Positions 34,628 through 42,867 of a stretch of DNA of 64,000 nt are shown here, piece after piece. The notes beneath the pieces were generated by a model. That model was not told where the DNA came from. It did no database searches and saw only the letters and a list, made by a program, of their open reading frames with translations. A program made the position numbers and the translations under genes. Origin of the DNA: Anaerolineales bacterium (lineage in GTDB: Bacteria > Chloroflexota > Anaerolineae > Anaerolineales > Villigracilaceae); contig JAHDWC010000001.1 in the NCBI GenBank assembly GCA_023382575.1, forward strand, positions 5,173 to 69,172. The letters run 5' to 3'. Within the stretch, counting starts at the first letter, position 1, and every line of letters begins with the position of its first letter.

Positions 34628-34649
34628 ATTTTTATCGCTTCACAACCAA

Positions 34650-35123
34650 TTATGGTTTGTACGGTTCCTGATACCAATTCCAATCCCAAAAGTTATACGG
34701 CATGGAACTGACCTTCCACTCACCAGCCTGTTCCACCAACAAAGCGCGGTCTGAGTTGCCGGTGCGGGTGGAGAATGGATCGTTGAACGAATAGTACAAC
34801 GTCAGGCTGACCGTCGCTTCATCGCCGATGATTTGGGACTCCCCAATATCCACGCCGACGTTACCCGGACTGACCATGCCATTGAAAAAGGATTGACGGA
34901 ATTCCTCGTACGTGGGCTTGTTCTCCAGATCCGCGAGATAGCCATATGCCTTCTCGTAATCCTTGTTCAGCACGGCCAATACATAATTATTGGCGACCCC
35001 TTCGGGCACATCGTCGGCGATGTAATCGCGTTTGTCCTGACGGGTGAAGAACAATCCCAACGCCAGAAGGATGAGCAGACCAATCCCGATCAAAATGCCC
35101 GTGAGAAAACGATCTTGTTTCAT
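34650..35123 (-). CDS. 157-residue membrane-anchored protein with NTF2-like domain
   Basis: ATG 35123 is chosen because a TTGGAGG site lies 7 nt upstream. Residues 7-25 are a hydrophobic signal anchor, so the rest lies outside. The soluble part starts DDVPEGVANNYVLAVLNKDYEKAYGYLAD and continues with YEEFRQSFFNGM and ATVSLTLYYSFND. This is the layout of NTF2/DUF4878-like lumazine-binding folds that occur in many exported lipoproteins. Function is unknown. It stands 22 nt upstream of the DUF5671 gene on the same strand, so the two may form one transcript. Confidence 0.75.
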   Translation of the reverse strand: MKQDRFLTGILIGIGLLILLALGLFFTRQDKRDYIADDVPEGVANNYVLAVLNKDYEKAYGYLADLENKPTYEEFRQSFFNGMVSPGNVGVDIGESQIIGDEATVSLTLYYSFNDPFSTRTGNSDRALLVEQAGEWKVSSMPYNFWDWNWYQEPYKP

Positions 35124-35262
35124 AGAATTACCTCCAAGTTTCAACTTTAACTTTACTCCATAATTGACCGAAAAATAAGAGGAAAAGTTCCATCTCCAGC
35201 AGGGTTTTCCGGCATCCAATCACGGTATACTTAATCCATCTTTTCATCAAGGAGATGAACCC

Positions 35263-37065
35263 ATGACCGTTTCCGCACCCCGCTGGGACATGACCAACGT
35301 CTACCCGGCACTTGATTCCAAACAATTTAAGAACGCCGTCAAAAAGTACAAGACCCTGCTCGATGAACTGGAAACCTTCTTCAAGAAAGCCGCCAAAGCG
35401 GATAACAAAACCGAACCGAAAAAACTTGGCAAGATCCTCGGGGAAGTCACCAACCGCCTCAATGAACTCTTCGAGTTGGGCGGCACCATCGGACCGTACA
35501 TCTACGCCTTCATCACCACCAACTCGCGCGATAAAGACGCCATGCGCGCGCTGTCTGAATTCGAACAAATGAACGTGCAGGCAAACGTCCTGCAAACCAG
35601 GTTCGTCGCCTGGGCAGGCAAACTCGGCAAGCCTGCCATCAAAAAAGCCGCAAAGACCAACCCGACCGCGAAAGCCCATGAATTCATCCTGCTTGAAGCG
35701 GCGGAGCAATCCAAATACTTGATGAGCGAGACGGAAGAAACCCTCGCCGCAGAACTGACTTTGAGCGGGGGCAACGCCTTCGGCAAACTGCAAGGGACAG
35801 TGACCTCGCAAATGACCGTGGACTTTGAACTCGACGGTAAGGTTCAGAAGATGCCCATGCCAGCACTCATCAACCTGCGCTCGCATCCTGATGAATCCGT
35901 CCGCCGCCGCGCCTACGAAGCGGAGAATCAAGCCTGGGAAGGCGTGAAGGAAACGCTTGCCGCGTGTCTCAACGGCGTCAAAGGCGAGACGCTCACCCTA
36001 GATAAGAAGCGCGGGCGCGAAGACGCGATCCACGCTTCCATTGATGCGGCACGCATGGATCGTGACACCCTCAACGCCATGCTTGGCGCGATGAAGGATT
36101 CTTTCCCGATGTTCGAGCGTTATTTCCTGCACAAAGCCAAGTTGATCGGCAAGGAAAAACTCGCCTGGTGGGATCTCTTCGCGCCGATGGGCAAAACCGA
36201 CAAAGTCTATTCGTGGGATGAGGCGCGTGACTTCATCGTGGAAAACTTCAATAAGTTTTCGCCTCAACTCGGTGACTTTGCCAAGAGCGCCTTTGAAAAG
36301 AATTGGATCGACGGCGAACAGCGCGAGGGCAAACGCGGCGGCGCATTCTGCATGGGTGTTGCCGCGGTGAAGGAAAGCCGCATCCTCGCCAACTTCGACG
36401 GTTCGTTCGACCAGGTCAGCACACTGGCACATGAATTGGGTCACGCCTTCCACAACGAATGCGCCTACGAAGCGGACAAGACCCAGCTTCAGCAGAACAC
36501 TCCAATGACCCTCGCAGAAACCGCTTCCATCATGTGCGAGACCATCGTCACCGAAGCCGCGCTGGAGCAAACCACGGACCCGGAGGAAGTGCTTGCCATC
36601 CTCGAAGCGCAATTGAACAACGCCTCGCAAGTCGTCGTGGATATCTACTCGCGTTACCTGTTCGAGAAGGAAGTCTTCGAACGCCGCGCCAAATCTGAGC
36701 TCTCCACTGACGAGATCAACGACATCATGGAACGCGCGCAAAAAGCCACCTACGGCAAGGGGCTGGATGAGAAATACCTCCAAAAGTTCATGTGGACATG
36801 GAAGCCGCATTACTACACCAGCGGCTTCTCGTTCTACAACTATCCATACGCCTTCGGCTTGCTCTTCGCCACTGGTTTGTATGCCATCTATCAGAAGCGC
36901 GGCGCAGACTTCGTGCCTGATTACAAGAACCTGCTCGCGTCTACGGGTGAAGCGCCCGCCGCAGAACTGGCCGAAAAGTTCGGCATCAACATTCGTAGCA
37001 AGAAGTTCTGGGCCGACAGCCTCGCCATCATCGGCAAGCGCGTGGAACGCTACTGCCAGTTGTAA
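35263..37065 (+). CDS. pepF: Oligoendopeptidase F (M3 family metallopeptidase)
   Basis: The 600-residue enzyme should cleave short peptides of about 7-17 residues in the cytoplasm. The zinc site HELGHAFHNE is near residue 389-398, with the third ligand glutamate in AETASIMCETI about 25 residues later. An N-terminal helical M3 domain (about 1-180) precedes it. No signal peptide is present. A TATACT box lies at 35224 and an AGGAGATG ribosome-binding site 7-14 nt before the start. It precedes the rhodanese and cupin genes on the same strand but is separated from them by a terminator. Confidence 0.95.
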   Translation: MTVSAPRWDMTNVYPALDSKQFKNAVKKYKTLLDELETFFKKAAKADNKTEPKKLGKILGEVTNRLNELFELGGTIGPYIYAFITTNSRDKDAMRALSEFEQMNVQANVLQTRFVAWAGKLGKPAIKKAAKTNPTAKAHEFILLEAAEQSKYLMSETEETLAAELTLSGGNAFGKLQGTVTSQMTVDFELDGKVQKMPMPALINLRSHPDESVRRRAYEAENQAWEGVKETLAACLNGVKGETLTLDKKRGREDAIHASIDAARMDRDTLNAMLGAMKDSFPMFERYFLHKAKLIGKEKLAWWDLFAPMGKTDKVYSWDEARDFIVENFNKFSPQLGDFAKSAFEKNWIDGEQREGKRGGAFCMGVAAVKESRILANFDGSFDQVSTLAHELGHAFHNECAYEADKTQLQQNTPMTLAETASIMCETIVTEAALEQTTDPEEVLAILEAQLNNASQVVVDIYSRYLFEKEVFERRAKSELSTDEINDIMERAQKATYGKGLDEKYLQKFMWTWKPHYYTSGFSFYNYPYAFGLLFATGLYAIYQKRGADFVPDYKNLLASTGEAPAAELAEKFGINIRSKKFWADSLAIIGKRVERYCQL

Positions 37066-37077
37066 GATAAGAATTCA

Positions 37078-37116
37078 AAAAGACATCGGAGGTCTTGATG
37101 ACTTCCGATGTCTTTT
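37078..37116 (+). terminator. Terminator of pepF
   Basis: AAAAGACATCGGA-type arms pair over 13 bp around a 13-nt loop (37091-37103) and end in TTTT. It lies between pepF and the rhodanese gene, 12 nt after the stop. Confidence 0.75.
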
Positions 37117-37132
37117 AATATCAAGGAGAGAG

Positions 37133-37588
37133 ATGAAACGAACCTTCCCATTTGCTATTGCAGTTTTGTTGTTCGCCGTCCTGACGGCCTGCAGTAGCCC
37201 CATCCCGCAAGCGGAACCAACCTCCGCACCGAGGAACGAGACCGCGCCTCAAACCGAGGCGCAAGTTCCGCGCATCACTGTCAGCGACGCCAAAGCCGCA
37301 CTGGATTCAGGTGCAGCCATTCTCGTCGATGTGCGAAGCGCGGAATCATTTGCCATTGCGCACGCCGAAGGCGCAATGTCCATTCCGCTTGTCAATTTCG
37401 AGGACGATATCGAAAACCTGTCACTTGAAAAAAGTCAGTGGATCATCACATACTGCACCTGACCGGACGAACATACGAGCGCCCGTGCGGCGTTCCTGCT
37501 CTTGAACAACGGTTATGAAAAGGTGGATGCTTTGCTCGGCGGATTCGCCGCCTGGATCGATGCTGGTTATCCTGTATCGCAAAAATGA
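37133..37588 (+). CDS. Rhodanese-domain lipoprotein with in-frame UGA, predicted selenoprotein
   Basis: The frame begins at ATG 37133 after AGGAGAG and runs to a TGA at 37460, and the same frame continues for 41 codons to a second TGA (37586). Translated through, the product is 151 residues. It starts with a lipoprotein signal whose lipobox is LTAC, so it is tethered outside. The rhodanese fold follows (DAKAALDSGAAILVDVRSAE, FAIAHAEGAMSIP), with the active-site loop YCT-UGA-PDEHTSARAA and the final GGFAAW strand-helix. Related rhodaneses have CxCP at that point, so residue 110 is probably selenocysteine replacing the second Cys. A SECIS-like stem lies 14 nt after the UGA. The alternative is a nonsense mutation. 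Confidence 0.75.
37477..37495 (+). promoter_or_regulatory. Candidate bacterial SECIS hairpin
   Basis: The 7-bp stem GAGCGCC/GGCGUUC (one G-U pair) closes a CGUGC loop at 37484-37488. The loop begins 22 nt after the UGA and has a G in its second position. The reported consensus for bacterial SECIS asks for a loop 16-37 nt after the UGA and a G among the first two loop bases, so this fits. It is a fold I drew by hand, not a computed minimum. Confidence 0.6.
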
Positions 37589-37899
37589 CGAACGCGCCTC
37601 TTGTCACCCCGTGGGCTGATTCTGTGCCTCCGACTCGCACCACCCTTTGGCAATTGATGGTCGCTGAAGGGCTTGAACCCTACGCGTGGTCAAATGGACC
37701 GTTCGACATTTACTCCGCCCATTCGCATGGATACGATAAGGTCATTTATGTGGTTCAGGGAAGCATCACCTTTGGCTTGCCCGACCTTGGAAAGTCACTC
37801 ACGCTGAAAGCGGGTGACAGGCTCGATCTGCCGGCTGGCGTCGTGCATGATGCGCATGTGGGTAGTGAGGGTGTGGTCTGTTTGGAAGGACATAAATGA
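37585..37899 (+). CDS. Cupin-domain protein
   Basis: The 104-residue protein has a single small cupin: YSAHSHGYDKVIYVVQGSITF (motif 1 with His residues and Glu/Asp replaced by Asp), then GDRLDLPAGVVHDAHVGSEG (motif 2 with PAGVVH). The two histidines of motif 1 and the motif 2 histidine could bind a metal ion. The start overlaps the rhodanese TGA (ATGA), so the two are translationally coupled, which argues that the complete rhodanese frame is translated. Function is unknown; it may be a metal- or sulfur-related enzyme or sensor. Confidence 0.85.
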   Translation: MTNAPLVTPWADSVPPTRTTLWQLMVAEGLEPYAWSNGPFDIYSAHSHGYDKVIYVVQGSITFGLPDLGKSLTLKAGDRLDLPAGVVHDAHVGSEGVVCLEGHK

Positions 37900-37900
37900 T

Positions 37901-37934
37901 AAAAAAACGACTTGCTCACACAAGTCGTTTTTTT
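37901..37934. terminator. Bidirectional terminator
   Basis: AAAAAAACGACTTG and its complement form a 14-bp stem with a CTCACA loop and T7 ends. It serves the convergent cupin gene and acyl-CoA dehydrogenase gene. Confidence 0.9.
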
Positions 37935-37946
37935 ATGGTTATTCGT

Positions 37947-39122
37947 CTACGAAAACGCTTGAATTCCCGTTTGCGCTCTGCCCAAAATCAAGGCATGGAT
38001 GTCATGTGTACCTTCGTAGGTGTTGACCGATTCCAGGTTCATCACATGGCGGATGACATGGTATTCGTCTGAGATGCCATTGCCACCGTGCATGTCTCGG
38101 GCGTGACGGGCAATCTCCAGCGCTTTGCCGCAGGAATTGCGCTTGACCAGCGAGATCATTTCGGGCGTGGACTTCTCTTCATCGATCAAACGTCCCACGC
38201 GCAGGACAGACTGTAGCCCAATAGTGATCTCCGTCATCATGTTGGCGAGTTTCAACTGAATGAGTTGATTTGCCGCCAGCGGACGTCCAAACTGCGGGCG
38301 GTCGAGTGTGTATTGTCGCGCCGCATGCCAGCAAAATTCCGCTGCGCCGAGCGCGCCCCAGGCAATGCCATAGCGCGCCTTATTCAAACACCCGAACGGA
38401 CCTTTCAAACCAGAAACATTTGGAAGCAAATTCTCAGCAGGGACAAAGACCTCGTCCATGACGATCTCACCGGTGGAACTGGCGCGCAGGCTGAACTTGC
38501 CCTCAATTTTTGGCGCGGACAAACCTTTCATGCCTTTTTCCAAAATAAAGCCGCGGATCTCGCCATCAAGCTTTGCCCACATCACGAACACGTCTGCGAT
38601 GGGTGAGTTGGTAATCCACATCTTATTGCCGTGGACGATATAACCACCGTCCACTTTTTTGGCGCGGGTTTCCATGCTGGCAGGGTCGCTGCCATGATTC
38701 GGCTCGGTCAGACCAAAGCAGCCAATGAGTTCTCCACTGGCGAGTTTGGGCAGATATTTCTTGCGTTGTTCTTCCGTGCCATATGTGTAAATGGGATACA
38801 TGACCAGTGAGCTTTGCACGCTCATCGCGGAACGATAGCCGCTATCCACGCGCTCAACTTCACGGGCGATCAAACCGTAGGCAACATGGTTCAAACCTGC
38901 GCCGCCATATTCTTCCGGGATGGTGGAACCGAGCAGTCCCATCGCGCCCATTTCGGTCATGATCTCGCGATGGAAGACTTCCTGTCGATTCGCTTCGAGG
39001 ATGCGCGGCATGAGTTTATCCTGACAGTAACGCCGCGCCGTGTCACGGATCATGCGTTCTTCGTCAGTCAGTTGATCGTTGAAAAGAAGGGGATCATCCC
39101 ATTTGAAGGTTGGTTTGGACAT
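37947..39122 (-). CDS. gcdH: Glutaryl-CoA dehydrogenase-like acyl-CoA dehydrogenase
   Basis: The 391-residue flavoprotein has the three acyl-CoA dehydrogenase domains. [14 protein letters not shown] (about 138-151) and [17 protein letters not shown] (about 168-185) hold FAD, and the catalytic Glu is in [19 protein letters not shown] near 370. This last segment and the [10 protein letters not shown] motif are typical of glutaryl-CoA dehydrogenase rather than short-chain enzymes. It should oxidise and decarboxylate glutaryl-CoA to crotonyl-CoA, a step of lysine/tryptophan and aromatic degradation. A GAGG ribosome-binding site lies 5 nt before the start. It is not in an operon. Confidence 0.88.
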   Translation of the reverse strand: MSKPTFKWDDPLLFNDQLTDEERMIRDTARRYCQDKLMPRILEANRQEVFHREIMTEMGAMGLLGSTIPEEYGGAGLNHVAYGLIAREVERVDSGYRSAMSVQSSLVMYPIYTYGTEEQRKKYLPKLASGELIGCFGLTEPNHGSDPASMETRAKKVDGGYIVHGNKMWITNSPIADVFVMWAKLDGEIRGFILEKGMKGLSAPKIEGKFSLRASSTGEIVMDEVFVPAENLLPNVSGLKGPFGCLNKARYGIAWGALGAAEFCWHAARQYTLDRPQFGRPLAANQLIQLKLANMMTEITIGLQSVLRVGRLIDEEKSTPEMISLVKRNSCGKALEIARHARDMHGGNGISDEYHVIRHVMNLESVNTYEGTHDIHALILGRAQTGIQAFS

Positions 39123-39238
39123 ATGGCCTCAGGTAATCATGAATGGGGAATAGGATATTGATGATTGTATCAAATGTCAGAGTGGAAACATGCCAGAGAA
39201 AACAGAATCAGGTTCGAGCGCAGAAAGAAGCGTGAAAC

Positions 39239-39276
39239 AAAAAGAGGATGCACCCATGCAGGCACATCCTCTTTTT
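39239..39276. terminator. Terminator of the glutamate dehydrogenase gene
   Basis: AAAAAGAGGATG and CATCCTCTTTTT pair over 12 bp around a 14-nt loop. It lies 24 nt after the stop at 39300 and has T-runs on both strands. Confidence 0.8.
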
Positions 39277-39299
39277 AATTACCAATTACAAATCACCAG

Positions 39300-40598
39300 C
39301 TACGCAGCACCCGTCAACCAGCCACGCAGTTCCATGGCTTTGACCACGCGGTCGATGGCGACCATGTATGCGGCATCACGCATGTAGACCTTTTCCTTCT
39401 CGCTGCGTTCGAGCACGCCGTGGAAGGCGGAGGTCATCTTCTGGTCGAGGCGCTGGAGAACCTCATCTTTGCTCCAGTAGAAGTTCATGTCGTTCTGAAC
39501 CTGTTCGAAGTAGGAGGTCGTCACGCCGCCTGCGTTGCAGAGGAAGTCGGGAATGTTGAAGATGTTGTTCTTCTTGAAGTATTCGTCAGCTTCAGGGGTG
39601 GTGGGACCGTTCGCGCCTTCAGCGACGATGCGGACGTTCTTGGAAATCTTCTTGACCGTATCAGCGTTGATCTGACCTTCGAGCGCGGCTGGGATCAACA
39701 CGTCGGCTTCAAACTCGATCCATTTGTCGCCATCGCTGACTTCGTAGCCGGAGTCCATTGCCTTTTTCTTGTCGATGGTTCCGTATTCGTCCACGATGGA
39801 GAGCAGGAAGCGCGGGTCGATGCCGCCCTTCTTGCTGTAGGTGTAGGCTTTCTTGTCGTGACGGTCATAGCAGGACACGCACGCCACAGTGCCGCCAAGC
39901 ATTTCAACAAAACCGATTGCAGCGTACTGCGAGACGTTGCCAAAGCCCTGAAGCGCCGCAACGGATTTCTTCGAATCCATGCCGAGATGCTTCATCGCTT
40001 CACGCACAGTGTAGATCACGCCGTAACCGGTAGCTTCGGTGCGACCGAGAGAGCCACCGCCGCCGAGGGGTTTACCGGTAAACACACCCGGCGTGTACTG
40101 ACCGACGAGGCGGGAATATTCATCCATCATCCAGCCCATCATCTGCGGGGTGGTGCCGACATCGGGAGCGGGCACGTCATTGCGCGGACCGATGTTCTTC
40201 CACATGGCTCGTACCCAACCGCGGCACAATTCTTCCTTTTCACGGACAGACAGTGTGGACGGATCGACCACGATACCGCCCTTACCGCCACCCAGTGGAA
40301 TGTCCGCCACGGCGCATTTCCAGGTCATCCACGTCGCCAGCGCGCGGACGGTGTCCACGGTCTCAGCTGGGTGGAAGCGAATGCCGCCCTTGTTGGGTCC
40401 GCGAGCATCATTATGCTGAACGCGGAAGCCCTGAAAGACCTTCAACGAACCATCATCCATCCGCACAGGGATGCGGAAGGAATATTCGCGCATAGGCCAG
40501 CGCAGCACTTCCGAGACGCCAGAATCGAGTTTGAGCTGCTTTGCAACACCATCAAACTGTTTCTGCGCCATTTCAAAAGCATTGATTTGTCCTGACAT
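39300..40598 (-). CDS. gdhA: Glutamate dehydrogenase (Glu/Leu/Phe/Val family)
   Basis: The 432-residue enzyme converts glutamate and 2-oxoglutarate reversibly. The catalytic lysine lies in DIPLGGGKGGIVVDP (about 99-113), and KGGIRFHPAE and DVPAPDVGTTPQMMGWMMDEY precede and follow it. The Rossmann cofactor loop is AALQGFGNVSQYAA near 212-225, and NCGG-type CNAGGVTTSYFEQVQN is near the end. Length matches the family. The start has a GGAGAG ribosome-binding site. A terminator-like hairpin with a T7 run lies only about 28 nt upstream of the start. Cofactor preference (NAD or NADP) cannot be told. Confidence 0.96.
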   Translation of the reverse strand: MSGQINAFEMAQKQFDGVAKQLKLDSGVSEVLRWPMREYSFRIPVRMDDGSLKVFQGFRVQHNDARGPNKGGIRFHPAETVDTVRALATWMTWKCAVADIPLGGGKGGIVVDPSTLSVREKEELCRGWVRAMWKNIGPRNDVPAPDVGTTPQMMGWMMDEYSRLVGQYTPGVFTGKPLGGGGSLGRTEATGYGVIYTVREAMKHLGMDSKKSVAALQGFGNVSQYAAIGFVEMLGGTVACVSCYDRHDKKAYTYSKKGGIDPRFLLSIVDEYGTIDKKKAMDSGYEVSDGDKWIEFEADVLIPAALEGQINADTVKKISKNVRIVAEGANGPTTPEADEYFKKNNIFNIPDFLCNAGGVTTSYFEQVQNDMNFYWSKDEVLQRLDQKMTSAFHGVLERSEKEKVYMRDAAYMVAIDRVVKAMELRGWLTGAA

Positions 40599-40634
40599 AT
40601 TTTTACTCTCCTTGGTAAGAGTTTAGAAAAAAAT

Positions 40635-40663
40635 AAGCGGGCACCCCGGACGGGGTCCCGCTT
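40635..40663 (-). terminator. Terminator-like hairpin in the leader of the glutamate dehydrogenase gene
   Basis: AAGCGGG-C-ACCCC and GGGGTCCCGCTT pair with one bulged C and a 4-nt loop. On the minus strand it is followed by TTTTTTT. It lies about 170 nt after the crotonase stop and 28 nt before the gdhA start, so it is either the crotonase terminator or an attenuator for gdhA. Confidence 0.7.
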
Positions 40664-40832
40664 TATACACGGCTTATGTACAATCGCTGGGTCATATGTT
40701 TATCCAATAAACCACAACTGCCCTGAAACTTTACACGAGAATCAAACTACCGTCAATATGACAAAAATCCGATTATTTTTAGTAAAAAATGATGATTTTG
40801 AATAAGAACCCTGACACAAACGAAAAGGGGTA

Positions 40833-41594
40833 TCAGGACTTTCCACGACGACTGAAAAACGCATCCACACGCCGACGATGCTCTTCGACCTTGCTCGCTT
40901 CCTCTTGCAGGATGCCTTCATACATCAGGATTTCTTCCAAATTGGGAAGATAAGCCTTATTGAACGCCTTCTTGCCCAACGCAAACGCCTCACGCGGACC
41001 TCGAGCCAACTCCTCTGCCATTTGAGTCACCAAACGCTGATAGTTGAATCCGCCTACGCGATTGACGATGCCCCAGTCAAACGCCAGTTGCGCAGGGATC
41101 GGCTTGTTGGTATAGAAATATTCCTGCGCACGTCCCAAGCCAATATACTTTGAAAGGAATAACGAGACACCCGAATCCGGTGCGAGCGCGATACCACTGA
41201 ATCCCACCACAAAATATGAGGTGGATTTTGCAATGCGCAGATCGCAGGCCAGCGCAATGCCAAACGCTGCGCCCGCACACGCCCCATTGATGGCGGCAAT
41301 GACAGGCTTGCCCATGTTGCGAATTTGCAGGATCAACGGGTTATAGGTCTTGTTCAAATGCTCATTGTAGGAAATTTCCTCACCCTGCTTCATTTCGGTC
41401 AGGTCTTGCCCGGCGCTGAAGGTTTTCCCTGACCCCGTGATGATGACACAACCAACTTGTGGGTTGTTTTCGGCATCCACGAGGGCTTGCTGCAATGCCT
41501 GGGTCATCTCGAAGTTGAAGGCGTTGGCGCGTTCGGGGCGATTCAGCGTCAGAATAACGGAACCATGTTGCGTTGAAGAAAGAAGCGTGGACAT
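40833..41594 (-). CDS. Enoyl-CoA hydratase/isomerase family protein
   Basis: The 253-residue crotonase has the oxyanion-hole segments SGKTFSAGQDLTEM (about 57-70) and AAINGACAGAAFGIALACD (about 104-122). The second region is followed by GFSGIALAPDSGVSLFLSKYIG, in which Asp replaces the usual catalytic glutamate, a feature of 1,2-epoxyphenylacetyl-CoA isomerase (PaaG)-like proteins. It may act as an isomerase in aromatic or unsaturated acyl-CoA degradation. ATG 41594 is preferred; the longer frame crosses a gap with no ribosome-binding site. It lies upstream of gdhA on the same strand. Confidence 0.85.
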   Translation of the reverse strand: MSTLLSSTQHGSVILTLNRPERANAFNFEMTQALQQALVDAENNPQVGCVIITGSGKTFSAGQDLTEMKQGEEISYNEHLNKTYNPLILQIRNMGKPVIAAINGACAGAAFGIALACDLRIAKSTSYFVVGFSGIALAPDSGVSLFLSKYIGLGRAQEYFYTNKPIPAQLAFDWGIVNRVGGFNYQRLVTQMAEELARGPREAFALGKKAFNKAYLPNLEEILMYEGILQEEASKVEEHRRRVDAFFSRRGKS

Positions 41595-41659
41595 GATGGG
41601 TGAGTCTCTTTCTAGTGGGATGATTTCCGTGCTATTGTAATCAATCCTTAAACAAAAAA

Positions 41660-41681
41660 ACAGCCACCTACAGGTGGCTGT
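41660..41681 (-). terminator. Terminator overlapping the end of the 123-residue protein gene
   Basis: The stem ACAGCCACC/GGTGGCTGT overlaps the last codons and stop of the minus-strand gene and is followed on that strand by seven Ts. Confidence 0.8.
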
Positions 41682-42039
41682 CGTTTTCGTCGTCGATCTG
41701 GTCGTCGTCGCCGGGGTCGGCTTCGTATTCGACGGCTTCGCTATCAAGATAGACCCACAGGAGGAGGACTTGCCCGTCCTGGGTCTCGACATTGCGGGCG
41801 GCGAGAATGGGGGCGGTCTGTTCGAGCCCCAGCTCGTTACGGTAATGGAGATGGATGGAATTCTTGTTATGCCAGGCGTTGTAGCAGCGCTGCACGAGGG
41901 CAGGTCCGTTGAAAGTGCGCAGGCGTGTGAGAGCTGGCACAGAGAGTGAGGGACTCTCGTTCAAGCCCATGGCCCAACCATCGTTAACCTGCTCAAATAT
42001 GGGGGGCGGTCCTTCAATGATCGTGATTTTTTCGTCCAT
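41668..42039 (-). CDS. 123-residue protein of unknown function
   Basis: ATG 42039 is preceded by a weak purine-rich stretch. The protein has a Pro-rich, Glu-containing start (KITIIEGPPPIFE), a middle that could form a beta-alpha core (GWAMGLNESPSLSVPALTRLRTFNG, LVQRCYNAWHNKNSIHLHYRN) and a very acidic tail (many Asp/Glu). No signal peptide or membrane segment is visible. I do not recognise the family. The long frame that overlaps it to 42651 on the same strand is not used because it overlaps the plus-strand gene at 42160. Confidence 0.7.
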   Translation of the reverse strand: MDEKITIIEGPPPIFEQVNDGWAMGLNESPSLSVPALTRLRTFNGPALVQRCYNAWHNKNSIHLHYRNELGLEQTAPILAARNVETQDGQVLLLWVYLDSEAVEYEADPGDDDQIDDENDSHL

Positions 42040-42147
42040 AAGTTTACCTTTACGGTGGGAATATACCACAAGTAGATTGCTGAAACATTTCAGAATATTG
42101 TTAGAATTTTCAGGCGTTTGCAAGGTCGTCAATGTTGTCCATACGAA

Positions 42148-42153
42148 TATAAT
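42148..42153 (+). promoter_or_regulatory. -10 box of the kinase-like gene, leaderless layout
   Basis: TATAAT is followed by 6 nt and ATG 42160. This matches the other leaderless starts. Confidence 0.5.
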
Positions 42154-42159
42154 TAGCCC

Positions 42160-42789
42160 ATGCCCAAACTTACCCCTAAAATCATCCTTGAAGGCACCCG
42201 CCTGACGTTCAAAACCGACATCGCTTTTGCGCTCAACGAACACCCACGCATTGTGGGTCCGCGCAAGTATCGCTACCACTCGCCGCTCGTCTCGGGGGAA
42301 TGGTGCGCGTTCACCAATTTTCCCTGGGGGCGCGGACTGATCAACTTCGAGCCGCAGGAAGAGGCGCTGGCGATGGAAACCTACGCCACCTGGGTCAAGC
42401 TCTTTGAACTCCAGCGTTATTACTCCTGGATCGTAGATCGCTTTCACCTGTCCACGCGCATGTATCAGTTGATGAAATACAACAAGGATTATGACTTCCG
42501 CTGGCTGGAGGAGAGACTCATCCCGTTGAATTTCCGCCTCGTGATGATGACCCGTTCGCCCGAGTCGTTCGCAGCGGCGCGCGCTGAGCGACTCAAGGTT
42601 TCGGGAAATCCATCGCAATATGATGACTTGAATCTGTTCGTGGAGGAACAAAAGCTCATCCGCCGCCTCTTTGACGAGTCGAGCCTGCCCAAGATCGAAA
42701 TCGACATTTCGGACAATAACATCACCGGCGCGGTGGATCGCATCGCCGATTGGATGGAGTCGACGGGCGGGTTGTACATGGAATCCTGA
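42160..42789 (+). CDS. P-loop nucleotide kinase-like protein with degenerate Walker A
   Basis: The 209-residue protein resembles thymidylate/deoxynucleoside kinases: an N-terminal strand-loop KIILEGTRLTFKT in the P-loop position, then WIVDRFHLSTRMYQ, a DRxHLS motif typical of thymidylate kinase, and LNFRLVMMTRSPESFAAARAERLKVSG, like the lid region. The P-loop lacks the glycines of GxxGxGKT, so ATP binding is doubtful, although the final Lys-Thr is kept. It may be a catalytically inactive relative or have an unusual P-loop. It starts with a leaderless promoter and precedes the PknB-like gene. Confidence 0.65.
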   Translation: MPKLTPKIILEGTRLTFKTDIAFALNEHPRIVGPRKYRYHSPLVSGEWCAFTNFPWGRGLINFEPQEEALAMETYATWVKLFELQRYYSWIVDRFHLSTRMYQLMKYNKDYDFRWLEERLIPLNFRLVMMTRSPESFAAARAERLKVSGNPSQYDDLNLFVEEQKLIRRLFDESSLPKIEIDISDNNITGAVDRIADWMESTGGLYMES

Positions 42790-42831
42790 TCACAAGGGGT
42801 TTCCACCCTACGATTCTGTAACGCAATTTTC

Positions 42832-42860
42832 TTGCAGGCGTTCTTTTGAATCGGTATACT
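42832..42860 (+). promoter_or_regulatory. Promoter of the serine/threonine kinase gene, leaderless layout
   Basis: TTGCAG (42832-42837) and TATACT (42855-42860) are exactly 17 bp apart. The -10 box ends 7 nt before ATG 42868, so transcription should begin at the start codon. Confidence 0.6.
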
Positions 42861-42867
42861 TGGCGAC

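Noticed and set aside
39420-40595. 391-codon plus-strand ORF opposite gdhA
   Set aside because: It is an antisense shadow of a complete glutamate dehydrogenase.
41668-42651. Long minus-strand frame reading 327 codons
   Set aside because: Only the part from ATG 42039 is kept. The upstream part overlaps the kinase-like gene on the other strand and has no start signals.
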